Shown here: positions 1-11,581 of the stretch, in pieces
Numbering within the stretch: the first letter of the stretch is position 1
Layout: each line of letters begins with the position of its first letter
Source: Solanum dulcamara
Lineage: Eukaryota > Streptophyta > Magnoliopsida > Solanales > Solanaceae
Reading direction: 5' to 3'
NCBI RefSeq assembly: GCF_947179165.1
Contig: NC_077247.1
Location: forward strand, 40,592,935-40,656,934
Length of the DNA: 64,000 nt
Position numbers and translations under genes: made by a program
The notes under the pieces: model-generated
The model's input: only the letters and a program-made list of their open reading frames with translations
The model's database searches: none
Told to the model about the DNA's origin: nothing

Positions 1-87
1 GTATATGCCAGTGCAACTATTTGACTTGATCTTGGTGTTGCTTAGTCTGCACTGAAAAGTGTCAGAACTTTGGAAGTTGGATGGGAC

Positions 88-196
88 AATCATACATATC
101 AGCTAATTGATTGTCTCGTGAGTAAAGGCAGATCTAGGGTGAGTTCTGCAGGTTCAGCTTAATCCGTTAATCATACATATCAGCTAATTGATTGTC
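88..196. repeat. 28-bp direct repeat flanking a 53-nt insert
   Basis: The 28 bases at 88-115 recur without change at 169-196. The 53 bases between them (116-168) contain an AGATCTAGGGTGAG..GGTTCAGCTT core that resembles the start of Solanaceae tRNA-derived SINEs. The arrangement looks like a very short insertion with an unusually long target duplication, or a local tandem duplication. The repeat is seen directly; the SINE link is inference. Nothing else in 1-200 could be assigned. Confidence 0.6.
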
Positions 197-209
197 ATTA
201 AAATATTTT

Positions 210-419
210 TTTTAATGACAAGGGAAACTCAGGGTAAAAGCCCCGCTTCTATGCAATAGCTCGCAAATCACACAAGAGAGGTAATCTGCACTAGGCAAGC
301 TTGGTGCGATAAGCTCGACCCAAAAGGCAAACCCTTTGCTTTCACCGGCAAGGGATTTCGAACTTGAGACCTCCAACATGGAAGTCCCAAGTCCAAACCA
401 CTGGTCACCCCGAAGGGTG
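210..419 (-). mobile_element. tRNA-derived SINE (TS/SolS-like)
   Basis: On the minus strand the element has an A-box-like stretch (complement of 393-407, TGACCAGTGG..) and a B-box (complement of 353-371, containing AAGTTCGAAATCC), the internal RNA polymerase III promoter of tRNA-derived SINEs. It ends in an A-run (T-run at about 205-213). The same nine bases AAATATTTT lie at 201-209 and 420-428 and are the likely target-site duplication. No coding potential is expected. Confidence 0.75.
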
Positions 420-428
420 AAATATTTT

Positions 429-771
429 CTTTAGAACAAAAAGTTTTAAGAATGATGAAAACGACTTTTCTAGTAGAAGTAGGGAAAACAATTTCTACGA
501 GAAGCATTCTATATTGATTGTGTCCTCTCCACCCTCCAACATACATAATATTTACCCTCAATCCCCGTAGTCCCCATCCCCACCACCCCGCACCTCACAA
601 CCTCCCTCCCACCTCTAATAGTATTTGTCAAGATTACAAATGCTTTTAGAATAATATTTTTTTGGTTACGTATTGAACATAAGAAAATAAGTAAGAAATT
701 CACTTCTTTTCTAGAAAACATTTTTCATGAAAAACATTTTCTTCCTAACGACATACACCCTCAGTGTCTCT
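429..771. repeat. Small non-coding repeat with C/G-rich core
   Basis: The ends consist of AAAACATTTT-type stretches and the centre (about 520-615) is strongly C-rich on the plus strand, G-rich on the minus. This is the layout of the longer elements at 45627-46726, 55725-57523 and 62918-64000, and it is probably a short member of that family into whose left side the SINE inserted. Short open frames here are by-products of the C-rich core. Confidence 0.4.
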
Positions 772-2030
772 AATAATCCACATGATGGTTCTGTTACTTC
801 AGGTTGCAGAAGTTCACACTGTAAACTAGAATGCCATGGAGAGTCAGGGGAGTACCATTTCCCCTTGTACTAATAAATTGTACCATCAATTAGCTACATA
901 AAACCTTGATTCTCAACTTCTAGTGTATGGGTACTTGGATTTTATGTATCAACAATTTCTTCCCATCTTTAAAGGGGTTCAAAACCGTAGTAATACAAGG
1001 GGTTTTATGGAATTTAGGCTCCATGCTGGAGTATCCTGATGGTAAAATTAATCAATGACTAAATTCGAACCAACTGAATATCCACTTGAAAGGTGGGGAA
1101 AAAAAAATCCACTTGAAACAACATAATTATTAGAATTGACAGTCTCATTAGTTATACGTAGATTAAAAATGTGTATCAAACAAAGTAATGCATCTTACCA
1201 AATGACCCTTAGTTCCTTTTATAGGTGATGGAATTATTAGCCGTTTGTACTCTCTGTTTCATATTACTTGATCCTTGTTGATTTGACACAGCGCTTAAAA
1301 ATACTTTAAGTAGAAGTGTATTTTACTAAATTAACATTATTAATGATATTTTAAAATTTTAAATTTAACTAATACTACTTTATGCAGTTACTTAATACTA
1401 ATAATAGTATGAAATTTTTTTTGCTAAAATAGATAAGTAAAATGAAATATCCATTTTTAGTATATGAGCCAACGAATCCATGGACGCCCTCCCGTTTCAG
1501 TGATTGATGGTATGATTATTTGTGCAGTGGTTGAAAGGAAGGAAATTTTCTAATGATTATTTTGGGAAGGAATATGATTATTAGGAAAGGGCAAAAAAGA
1601 GTTCCAAATGAGGGGTGGGTGTTTTGGTGGAATACAATTTGGAGGGACTAATTTTTTTTTCTTTGGGAAAAATACTGTTTGTTTCTTGTTTTGCTCAAAG
1701 AAGTACTCTTTTTTAATTAGTTGGACTCGTTATTAACGAACAAAAGATGAGAACTCCTATAGAAAATTTTTAAATAAATAATTACTTTATTCAGTATTTT
1801 ACCACATCATTATATTTGAAACTCAAACATCAACCTTGAATCTTGATTTACTTTTAGAAGCAGAAATAGAATGAAATAAATAATTATGAGTTTATCTAGA
1901 CTTTGATCGAAAAAGGAATATATTTTTTTTATATTTAACAAGGCATCGTCACATGTAAAATTTACGCATTCTATCTTCTTTTTCATAATTAGTATATATA
2001 TATATATATATATATATCTTAGGTTTTAAT
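772..2030. other. AT-rich intergenic DNA, no gene seen
   Basis: No coding exon or RNA gene was recognised. The stretch at 1249-1290 (ACTCTCTGTTTCATATTACTTG) resembles the end of small Solanaceae MITEs, but no matching second end was found. A TA dinucleotide run occupies about 1993-2017. Confidence 0.5.
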
Positions 2031-3255
2031 AACAAAACAATCTCGCTTAAGATGTCTAAATAAGGAATAACATCAATAATATATGATTCTCTATGTATTT
2101 GACATTACAAACTTTCTATTTTGTTAATATATATGAGTTCATAACTAAATTACATCCTTTATAATGCACACTTGCCTTAAATTAACTAAATCCACTTCAG
2201 AGCGTACAATAGAAAAAATTCAAAAATAATGTAAATTTTAATTGATACATAAACAAAGAATAGTTGATGGGTTAATGTCTTTTTCTTTTAATTTGGACCA
2301 ATTTTGTCATCTCTTCTTCTTTTCCTTCTTTTGTGTCAGTCATTTCTATATATTTTTAAACTAATGAATATGTTTTGGACACTACCATTCAAAAATACTC
2401 ATAATTAGTTGTTTGTGTTCATATATTCTAAGTCATAAATAGGAGATATATTAATGTAGTGCAAAATAAAAAAAAATATATTAAATAATGAAAAGAAATA
2501 AATAAAGATAATTTAGTTAAACTATCCTAAACTTATTGCTTTTTCTAAACGGATATGCAAAACAAACATGATCAGTAAATTAGTCCAGAGGGAGTATGGT
2601 TGTATTATATTTATTTCAAATTAAATTCTTATAATATAATCCTATATAATTAGGATAGACACAAAAATAAACAAATAAATAATAACCAAATTAGCTGTTG
2701 TCAATGGTCATATTTTGAAATTTTGACTCATTACAACTCTAGCAGCAGTAACACATTAATCTAATTATTTTTTGTGTATGTTTATAACTCCGATATTCAC
2801 ACTAAATTCAAATCTCAATGAACTGTATCTCGTTAACATAGAACACAAACATCACTCCATCTCCTCCATCTATGTACTTCTTGCATTATCTCTTTCATAT
2901 TCATCCTCTTCACCCACTAGCAATTATAACTTTCTTGTTTTCATTATTACTTACTATTACTAAGCAAATAATACTTTTAGCATTCTCAAAGCTATTGGGA
3001 AACAACGTAAATTCAAATTGATACACAGGCATAAATGATCAATATCTTTTTTTTACCTTTTAAATAGTCATTTGGTAAGCAACCAAACCGAAACTAATTA
3101 AGATCGTACAATCTTAGTACACATCAAATTTTTTATAGTAAAGACACCAAATATAATAAGACTATAACTGAGTTAATTGTTGTTAGTGACTATATCTTGA
3201 GCTTAGATTTATTGCTAAATTTAGCGGTTATCAACTTCATCACAATCTCAAGGAA
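2030..3255 (-). pseudogene. Decayed copies of the RING gene 3' end and its flank
   Basis: Two degraded units resemble the region around the RING gene at 4745-5467. About 2163-2420 aligns by eye with 6180-6420 (GCATAC..CTTCCTTAA, then TTTTTCTTTT..GGACCAAT). About 2640-2990 keeps CCAAATTA..TGTTGTCAATGG and ACACAAACATCACTCCATCT, which match the RING stop region and its acidic-tail codons. About 3060-3250 keeps GAGTTAATTGTTGTTAGTGACTATATCTTGAGC. No frame is open. This looks like an old local tandem array of which one intact gene survives. Homology is judged by eye. Confidence 0.5.
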
Positions 3256-4440
3256 AAGGGGAGATGAACAATCTCGTGATTGGAGGAAGTTGAAGAGTAT
3301 CAAATTGAAGGTTGAACGCAATATTAGTTGGAAACTAAACAAGGTTGATTGTAGCTTTTGGAAGGATGATTGTATGGGTAATAAATCTATTTTATCTTAC
3401 TTACCTCAGCTTCAAAGTCCAATAGGATCAAAGTCAGTGACTTTATTGAAGTACAGAGTTGGAATGTGAAGAAATTGAATATCATCCTGCCTGAAAGTAC
3501 TGTTAATGCCATCATTTAAGTGAACATAAGAAAGAGGACTAAAAACACTCTATGGACGGCAATCTTTCCAATAAGAGTGTGTGGCAAATCATTTTATTAA
3601 CCAAATATGGCATAACAAAATTACATTTAAAATTTCATTCCTCTTTTGGAGATTGTTGAAAAGGAAATTACCTTTAATGAAAATCTGACTAAATTTGGTA
3701 AACAAGTTTTAACTGTGTAAATGTTATAGTAACACTTACCGTGAATCTTTAGAGCATGTATTTGTGCAGGGAAATGTTGCAAGACAATTGTGGAGCTTCT
3801 TTGGATCACTACTAGGAAATAGGAATCAATGCTCTTATGCAGAATACTAGATGCACTATGTAGAATTGGTGGAGGATTAAACCTCTCAATGGGATACACA
3901 ACATTCTACTTCACATAAATCTAAGCATGGTAAACTTGGAGATATGGAAAAGCTTAGAGAGAGTAATTGATAATTCAATTTATCAATGCACTCGTCTCAC
4001 CTCTGTTATGAAAAATTGAAACATGTTTTTGTTTATAAACAAGTTGTTTGGAAGGCTCTAAATCAGCAAGGATGACAATGGCTTTCTAACATTGTTGAAG
4101 TTTAGAGTTCAATAGTGTTTAACATATATGCTTTTCAAAGACCTAACATAAATGGTGAATTCAGAGTCACAATTGTCATAACATACATGGATCAAGCAAA
4201 TAGCAAGATCACTCACTGTCATAAGGAGAGGCTAACCAAATTATGAATAGCTTAGTTAAAGAGAAGTTATGAGCTTCTCACCTTGATAGATATCAACTTT
4301 CTAATAAGAAAGTAGGGAATGCAGTTCATTTGTTTGACCACATGAACTTTCATTTTATTGGTGTCAACTTTCTAATCAGACTCTAGGGGAATCTTAATAG
4401 GTCAGCTGATTAACGCATAAACAATGAGAGTTTGATTCCC
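3251..4440 (+). pseudogene. LINE reverse-transcriptase C-terminal remnant (copy A)
   Basis: Broken plus-strand frames read like the C-terminal part of plant LINE polyproteins: a segment with WKLN..DCSFWKDD (about 3320-3380), a zf-RVT-like stretch around 3600-3720 (ITFKISFLLWRLLKRKLP in a shifted frame) and LEHVFVQGN..LWSFFGSLLG around 3750-3820. Several frameshifts and stops are present. Copy B reaches further upstream (24005), so the duplication breakpoint lies inside the LINE. The family assignment rests on motif recall and is moderately sure. Confidence 0.6.
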
Positions 4441-4744
4441 CACCATATAATTCCTCTCCAATTTCCCTTTTCTACTCCCATTTTTTTATTTTATATAAAG
4501 GATATTAAAAAACATTCTACCATTTTAAAATAGCCATCAAAATGAAACTAATTAAAATTGCACAATATTTTGTACAATCATATCTTGAGCTTCAAATTCA
4601 TCGCCATTTCCACCACCTCTAGTATTAGGTTCAGGTTCGAATAGATCGTCATCCTAATTAAAATTGCACAATAATTTGTAAAAACAACTTTTTATATTTA
4701 AGTTAACTAGAAGACGCCAAAAACAAATAAGGAAAATAACCAAA

Positions 4745-5467
4745 TTAATTGTTGTCAATAACCATATCTTGAGCTGCGGATTCATCGTCATCTCCGCCAT
4801 CTCCAGCTTCAGATTCATTGGCATCTCCGTCAGCTTCAAATACATCGCCATTTCCAGCACCTATCGACACATCATCGGAATGTCTATGCACTTCTGATAT
4901 CGATACTATTAGACCTCTACTATCTGGCCTAACAACAACATCAAAAACAAACATCACTCTATCTTCCTCCATATCACTGTCACCATCATCATCACCTCTT
5001 TCATCGTCACCACTTTCTTCATCTTTTTTCTCACATTGTTCATCCACTGGCATCTTATACCTACAAATCGGACACGATCCATTTATTCCCAACCACTTGT
5101 CAATACAAATCGAATGAAAACGATGTTTACAAGGCATCTCCTTAGCTTCCTCACCACTTTCAAAATCCAACAAACAAATAGAGCAATCAATCCCTTCATC
5201 TAAAACCTTAACCATCGGCATCGCTTCAATGGAAGCTTTTGATGCAGGTAAAAGCCCTTCCAAAATAGGTGTTGCATTGATAGGACGATCTTCGAGGAAG
5301 GAGATTATGTTGTTCGTCGCATCCACCAGTACCACAATGTTACGTGTATGTTCTGGCTCCGGAGTAGAGGTGATGAATCGTAGAATATGAGGAAGAATCA
5401 ATGATCTGGCTTCATCTAGGGTTAGCCCTTGCAGAGATGGCAGTAAGTACTCCGATCTCACCTCCAT
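4745..5467 (-). CDS. RING-H2 E3 ubiquitin ligase (MPSR1/RING1-like), copy A
   Basis: The gene encodes a 240-residue intronless protein, probably a cytosolic E3 ligase that brings an E2-ubiquitin to substrates. The RING-H2 domain spans residues 95-135 with all eight zinc ligands: C95, C98, C113, H115, H118, C121, C132 and C135, the C3H2C3 pattern. W125 sits in the E2-contact region. Residues 70-90 (LLPASKASIEAMP) are the segment that precedes the RING in short plant E3s of the RING1/MPSR1 type. The tail (146-240) is rich in Asp, Glu and Ser and looks disordered. No signal peptide or membrane segment is seen. The ATG at 5467 follows an AT-rich leader. Three 140-bp repeats lie in the promoter side. 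A near-identical paralogue is at 25758-26480. The substrate is unknown. Confidence 0.85.
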   Translation of the reverse strand: MEVRSEYLLPSLQGLTLDEARSLILPHILRFITSTPEPEHTRNIVVLVDATNNIISFLEDRPINATPILEGLLPASKASIEAMPMVKVLDEGIDCSICLLDFESGEEAKEMPCKHRFHSICIDKWLGINGSCPICRYKMPVDEQCEKKDEESGDDERGDDDGDSDMEEDRVMFVFDVVVRPDSRGLIVSISEVHRHSDDVSIGAGNGDVFEADGDANESEAGDGGDDDESAAQDMVIDNN

Positions 5468-5566
5468 ATCAAAGATATGTACTTATAGTTTACTTAACTC
5501 ATTTTTTTTTATTGAAGGGCAATGTTTGTTTTATAGGCTGTAGTGATGGCTGTGTGAGATCGAGAA

Positions 5567-5960
5567 GGTTCTAGAACTTTGAGATTGGGGCCCATTTTGA
5601 GTCTCCATTAGGTCATATTAGCACAGTCTATGTTCATTTAAGGGGTAAATGCGTAAAAAATTCACGAGTTATGTTGTTTTATAAGTTGTATCGTTAGATG
5701 TGTGCGGATGGTTCTAGAACTTGAGACTGGGACCCACATTGAGGCTCAATTAGGTCGTATTCCTAGGTTCATCTAAGGGGTAAATGCGTAAAACATTCAC
5801 GAGTCAAGTTATTTTATAAGTTGTATCGTTAGCTGTGTGCGGACGGTTTTAGAAGTTGAGACTGAAACCCACATTAAGGCTCGATGAGTTTGTATTAGCA
5901 CCGCCTAGATTCATTTAAGGGGTAAATGCGTAAATAATTCACGAGTCACCTGTTTTATAT
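5567..5960. repeat. Three 140-bp tandem repeats upstream of RING gene A
   Basis: Units start at about 5567, 5710 and 5845. Each begins GGTTCTAGAA.TTGAGA and carries AAGGGGTAAATGCGTAAA, then ATTCACGAGT and GTTTTATA. They start 100 bp before the RING start codon, so they may hold its promoter elements or 5' UTR. The same three units flank copy B at about 26575-26950. Confidence 0.8.
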
Positions 5961-5969
5961 GAAGGAAAA

Positions 5970-6660
5970 AGTATAACTAAATTGATTGTTGTCAATGACT
6001 ATATCAAGAGCTTACGATTTATTGTTATCTTTAGCGGTTATCAACTTCATTAGAATCTCTTTTTACTCTTCTTATATTGACAATAAATCTGCCTCTTAAG
6101 TTTAATGATCAATATCTTCTCTAACGATAAAATGAAAGAAAAATACATGAGTTCTTAATAAAATTTCATTATATGCAATGCATACTTTCCTTAAGAACTT
6201 GTACTTGCTTAGCCGGAGGTATAAATACAGAACACATTAAAAGGACTTGGAAAATAATGTTAATTTGTACTGGTGTATAGACAAAAATATGAGAAATGTT
6301 ATTTTTTCTCTTTTCTTTTGGGCCAATATCATTTAATATTACTTTTATAATAAAAGTAACGAATATATTCTAGACATCCAACCATTTTAAATTAGTCATT
6401 TTGAAGCAATCAAGGAATAACTAATTAAGATTGTATAATATTCTATATAAATCAAATTCTTGAAATCTCCTACCAAACACGAAACACTGAATGTAATAAA
6501 AAGAATAACCAAGTTAATTACATTACAGTCAATGATCATATTCATTGCCACCTGCGATAGCTATCAACACATCATCAAAAATTTTGTTCGCTTTCAACTC
6601 CAAAACTGATTCTAACACTATTAAAAATATGGTCAAAACCGTCTGACTACATCGATCCAA
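5970..6660 (-). pseudogene. Decayed RING 3' ends upstream of copy A
   Basis: About 5970-6060 keeps AAATTGATTGTTGTCAATGACTATATC..GAGC and about 6480-6620 keeps AAGAATAACCAAGTTAATT, TCAATGATCATAT, then CTATCAACACATCATC, matching the RING stop region and the codons just inside it (4730-4920). No open frame remains. Copy B has the same remnants at 26980-27640. Confidence 0.5.
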
Positions 6661-6930
6661 ACAATTGAGGAAAAACTAACTTAGTCTATTTTTTTTTATA
6701 GTTATCTTTATATGAAACAACAAATGTTCCTAAGTTTTTTTTGCGTAATTTTGTGCAGGATATATTTATGTAATGAAAATTAGAAATTGACGAATGAAGT
6801 TCGTTTTAGTGAAATAACGTTAAAATTTATTTTAAATAAGCCTGCTCCGTTCATCCATTTAATTAATTAATTTTTGAAAAATAATTAAATAATTTACATT
6901 CACTTTTATATTTAATTGAAAAATCGATGA
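6660..6930. other. AT-rich spacer before the MULE
   Basis: Nothing beyond AT-rich DNA with AATTAATTAATT runs was recognised. The same sequence stands before the copy B left end (27650-27925). Confidence 0.4.
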
Positions 6931-7323
6931 ACAAAGTGGGTTTGTCCGTCAGTTCTTAGGTCAAGATAAGGTTAAATTATTGTAAAAATTTTAAGAATCA
7001 CATACTGTATAAGCCTAATTTCATTCTATCACAATCCTTTTTAATTTTACAAAAATCCCTTTAAAAATCCCAAATCTGGATACATCCGTATAGTGCTGAT
7101 ACATAACGTATGATACATAAGTTTAATGAGCCTGTTGAGCTTTAAAAGAAAACAACACGTAAAAATTAAATTCTAGTTGAGCAAATCACGCACACGAATT
7201 TATATCAATCTCTTCCAATTCGCATCAGTTTCAAATCATTCAGAATTCAAATTCCTCTCTACCTCCAACACAACCCAATATGTAACAAAGGTTGTTTCTT
7301 TGAAAAACAGAGACTGATACATG

Positions 7324-10124
7324 ATGAACTTAACAATTTTGTTGAGCCATTCTGGAATTTTGAGAGTGATGTGAGTTTTGCACGATACAAGAGCGAAGGA
7401 ATAGTTGTTAGTCAAACGATTTCGTTCGTGAATCTCAAATCTGTTATTGCAGCAGAATTAGATATCGACGAGATGAGGAAAAACATAGAAATCCGATACA
7501 TAATTGAAGGAAATTTATCTCCAATGATAATTAGAAACAATATAGGAGTAAGACTGTATTTGGAGGTGAAAAAAAGGATGGAATTGGAATGTATCCATTA
7601 TGCATTGATACAAGTGATAAAAATGGTGAAGAAATACATTGCTTTAATCCTTCGTCAAGTGAAATTGTCTGTCTCGAAGGTTCAGGAAAAAATACACACG
7701 CACTTGTTGTGGTTGAATCAAAAATTGATGATTCATGTTACATTTTCGAATTAGAATTAACGAATTACATAAGTGATGTAAATAGTACAAATATAAAGGA
7801 GAAGCAACTGTATAAGGATAAATCAACACTGATCTCTGTTATGGTGAAATACAAAATAAAACACAACTTCAATTTCAAGGTAAAGAGATCTGATGTGAAA
7901 AGCGACGTAAGACTTTTAGTGTATTGTGTATCTGATACAAATATATGTTTATTGATTATAAATTATTGTGATACATTCCTCTTGTTTAATGTTAATGATA
8001 CATTGTTGTTCAAAAAATGCTTATTAAATTATAGATATCCGCCTTTTATTGTGATATTAATAAGTGTTAGATACATAAGAATTTGTATGTATCTGATACA
8101 TATTAAAATATCTATTTTAATTTGAATTATAAGTGAATGTATATCAAAAGTAATGATTTTATTAAATGTATCAGATACATCAAATAATTATACATTGAAT
8201 TCTAATACATAGCCTTTAAAATAAAATTTGAGTCTGATACATTGAATTCTGTTACATTATCTTTTGCCGGTACATTTAAATGATACGTCACAATGATGTA
8301 CAACCAAAAATTCATGATACGTAAAAGCCAATTTTTTATATATGATAAAGTTCATCATACATTATTGTATATGTGATTGGGTATTTTTTTGTGAAATATT
8401 ATAGATTTTGAATGATACGTGATACATTTTTTGAATTTAAATGAATCTGAAACATGCAGCTATATTTTAGTATGTTATTCTGCTGGCTGTGGTTGGACTT
8501 TGAAAGCATCTTGTCGAAAAAATTCAGATATATTCAAGATTAGGTACTTCAATAGTGAACATACCTGTCCATTAAGAGATAGGATGTTAACAAAGGTTCA
8601 AACTACAGTTGGATTTTTAAGTGGTGTAACTGTTCCTAAGTTGTTCAATCATAAAAGAATTCACAACCCAAATGGCGTAATTGAAGATATTAGAGCAATC
8701 TAGGGAATTGAGATTTCTTACCAACAAGCATGGTGAGCTAAGGAACTTGCACTAGAGATGATAAGGGGTAAACCTGCCGATGGTTATAGAAAGATGCCCA
8801 TATACATACATATGCTCAATAATGTGCACCCAAATTCGTATATAAGGATGCACAAGTCAGAACAAAATTAATTTATGTATCTGTTCATATCATTGAGACC
8901 CTTTTATGAGGGAGTTTGATTTCTATAGACCTATAGTTGTGGTTGACAGTGCACATCTTAGTGCAGCTTACAAAGGGACCTTTATATCAGCAAGCACACT
9001 TGATGGAGCAGGTAATTTATTTGTTATTGTTATTCTGTTGTAGTTAATTTGATACACCTTTCACTAATACATGACCTTTCAACTATTAGAAAAAACTAAC
9101 ATTTGACTGAAGTTTTTTTGATTAGGTTGCATATTTCTATTAGCTTATGGAGTTATCGACACCAAGAATGATTCCTCATGAACATGGTTCTTTCAACAAT
9201 TCAAAAACTCATTTGGAAAGAGGGAAAAAATATGTGTTGTATCGGATAGAAATGAGAGTATAATGAAGAGTTTAAGCATTGTTTTTTAAATGTTCCCCAT
9301 TATGAATGCATATGACATCTTTGGAAGAACTTGTGTACAAACTTCAAGAGGAGCAAAAACATACTGAGTGATCTGTTCTACTCAATGGTCAAATTCTACA
9401 GAAAAGAAGACTTTGAAAAATTGATGGCTAAGGTAGAAAAAATTGATTACAGGGTTAAGGAGTACCTTGAGATAGTTGGGTATGAAAAATGGTCTAGAGT
9501 TCATGCAATAATAAACAGAGGAAGAATGATGACTTCAAACATCGCCGAATGTATCAATGAGTGCCTTGTTGAGGCACGATAACTACCTATATTAGAGTTC
9601 TTGGAGGAGGCTAAAATCCTATTTGGTTCTTGGCACTAAAAAAATAGAGAGATTTTCTCATATACAAAGGAAACATTAGAGAGAAGGTTTGAAGAGATTT
9701 TGATTCTAAACGCATCTAAAAGTTCAAGAATGAAGGTATGTATCTTGTCCTCAATATGTTATGTATCACCAGTGAGTTGATGTATCAATGTGTTTTTAGA
9801 TTTCTTGATTTAGATCATGTAATGTATCTCTAACTTTCTTACTCTTTGCAGGTTGTTCCACCATCTGAATTTATGTTTTCAGTTTATGAATCTGCAAGAC
9901 GATATATTGTATGCCTTGAACGAAAAATATGTAATTGTGGAAGATTTCAACTAGACGAGATATCTTGTGCACATGCAATTACATTTTTAAAAAGCAAAAA
10001 TATTACAGATATACATCCATACTGCTCTGATTACTACAAACTAGATGCATTAGCCAAAACTTATGAGGTTCCAATGGTTCCAATGCTTGATAAAGAAGAT
10101 TTGTTGGTTTCAAATTATGTTTGA
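7324..10124 (+). pseudogene. MURA-like MULE transposase pseudogene (four exons), copy A
   Basis: This is a remnant of the transposase that would cut and paste the MULE. Inferred exons are 7324-7906, 8460-9011, 9126-9735 and 9852-10124, all with GT-AG introns. Exon 1 gives the N-terminal region of these proteins. Exon 2 starts with the MuDR-type DNA-binding segment (CYSAGCGWTLKA..HTCP) and runs into the catalytic core with the first Asp in VVVDSAHL. Exon 3 has the second Asp in VVSDRNES and, near its end, NIAECIN, where the acidic third residue of the family sits. Exon 4 holds a SWIM zinc finger (CNCGRF..CAHA). It is dead: frameshifts near 7365, 7572 and 9290 and stops after IEDIRAI and in IWHL. 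Its introns are full of TGATACAT motifs. Confidence 0.85.
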
Positions 10125-11577
10125 AATGAATTAGTTTTGCCACCTAGATTCAAAAGGATGTCTAGACGACCAAGGAAAAGAAGAAAAAAAACTCAGATGA
10201 GAAGCTAACATCAAACACAAATTATTGTAGACGTCGTAAATAAGAAGGTCATAATCGACAAACTTGCACTTTTATACCTGAGGCGAAGTGACACAATGTT
10301 ATTATGATACATTAATACTACTGATAATTTGAAATTTCAATTTAGATTTATCTTGAATTTGAATAAATTTCATTTAATCGTTTAGAATAAGAATGTATCC
10401 TAATTTTTGAATTGTTGAGAAATTCAATAGAGATTTATAGTTTAGTTATGTAACTGACTCTTTTTTAAAACTGGACTACTTGTTATTTGAAGTTTTAGAA
10501 AATGATACATTAAATTTTGGGGCGAAATAAGAAGTATTAAATCATTTTATTGGTTATATTTTATAATTTGTATCATATATTTAGTTGGTAATAATTAGAA
10601 TATTTAGTTCTTTCAAATTCATATGTTTGTGTAAGAGTTATTTTTCTTGTGTCTCGTTTGAATAAGTATCAATTTATAACTGATATTTGAATTGAATAGA
10701 ATTATTTTTGAAATGTATTATATACATCAAAATAATGATACATTACATATTGATACATAGCTTTTTAATTGAAATTTGAGTTTGTCACAATGAATATCGA
10801 TACATGACTTTTCAATAATACATGACTTTTCACTCCCACAAGATATGATATGTAAGAAATATTATGAACCGATGTTATATATCATTTGAATAAGTAACAT
10901 TATTTAGCTGATACATGAATGGTATTGATTTGTTTTGGACATGTATCTGATACATTGAATTAATATATAATGAAAGTAATGCAGATACTTCAACTTAAAA
11001 ATAGAGAGGATTAAGAAAAGTGACCAACAAAAAGATATATTCAACAACAATTGATAAGTAGCATTTTAACTGAGATTTGAGTTTGAAAGATATTCAAATA
11101 ATACATAACCATTCAACTGATACATTTAAATGATATATCATAAAAATGTATCTACCACAAGACATGATACGTAAGAAATAATATGTATCTGATATTTTAA
11201 AAAATTATGTATCAACAATAATTTTGATATTCATTTGGACTTATTTGATACATTGCATTTCAGATTCAAAGAGTTTAAGATCTAAATTTTAATTTTGATA
11301 AGTTACAAATACATAACCTATAACTGATCTATAAAAATGATACATCAGTGGTATGTTTTTGATACCAGTTCTAATGTGATGTATCATTTTGAATAAGTAA
11401 TATTTTATATCTGATACATAGAATATACATATTTATTTTAAGAAATGTATCAAATGCATTGAATTAAGATTCATTGAATGCATAAGAAATTGCACAGCAA
11501 AATATTAACACAATAGTTGTTCAAAAAAATCATACAAATATTACATAGCCAAAAAAATATTTACTATTTCTGCCAAA
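10125..11577. repeat. TGATACAT-rich non-coding interior of the MULE
   Basis: This stretch between the transposase 3' end and the first solo LTR has no exon. It carries many scattered copies of GATACAT or ATGTATC in both orientations (for example near 10737, 10800, 10945, 11120, 11340 and 11415). It probably holds the transposase 3' UTR and intergenic part of the MULE. Confidence 0.65.
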
Positions 11578-11581
11578 AAAA

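Larger units (their letters stand above)
3251..9607. repeat. Segmental duplication, copy A
   Basis: This 6.36-kb segment is repeated in the same orientation at 24252-41830, where copy B is split by a retrotransposon. It carries a LINE remnant, the RING gene, decayed RING 3' ends, the MULE left end and the first 2.3 kb of the transposase. The left limit is the shared AGGRAAAGGGGAGATG; the right limit is TTCTTGGAGG (9598-9607 and 41821-41830), after which the copies diverge completely. Differences are mostly single substitutions and short indels, so the duplication is fairly recent. Confidence 0.93.

Noticed and set aside
4818..5117. Plus-strand 99-codon frame rich in Ser (and 25831-26130 in copy B)
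   Set aside because: It is antisense to the acidic tail of the RING genes; the Ser-rich content is the complement of GAT/GAA-rich codons.
8419..8703. Independent small zinc-finger gene
   Set aside because: It is exon 2 of the transposase pseudogene, joined to neighbours by GT-AG introns.
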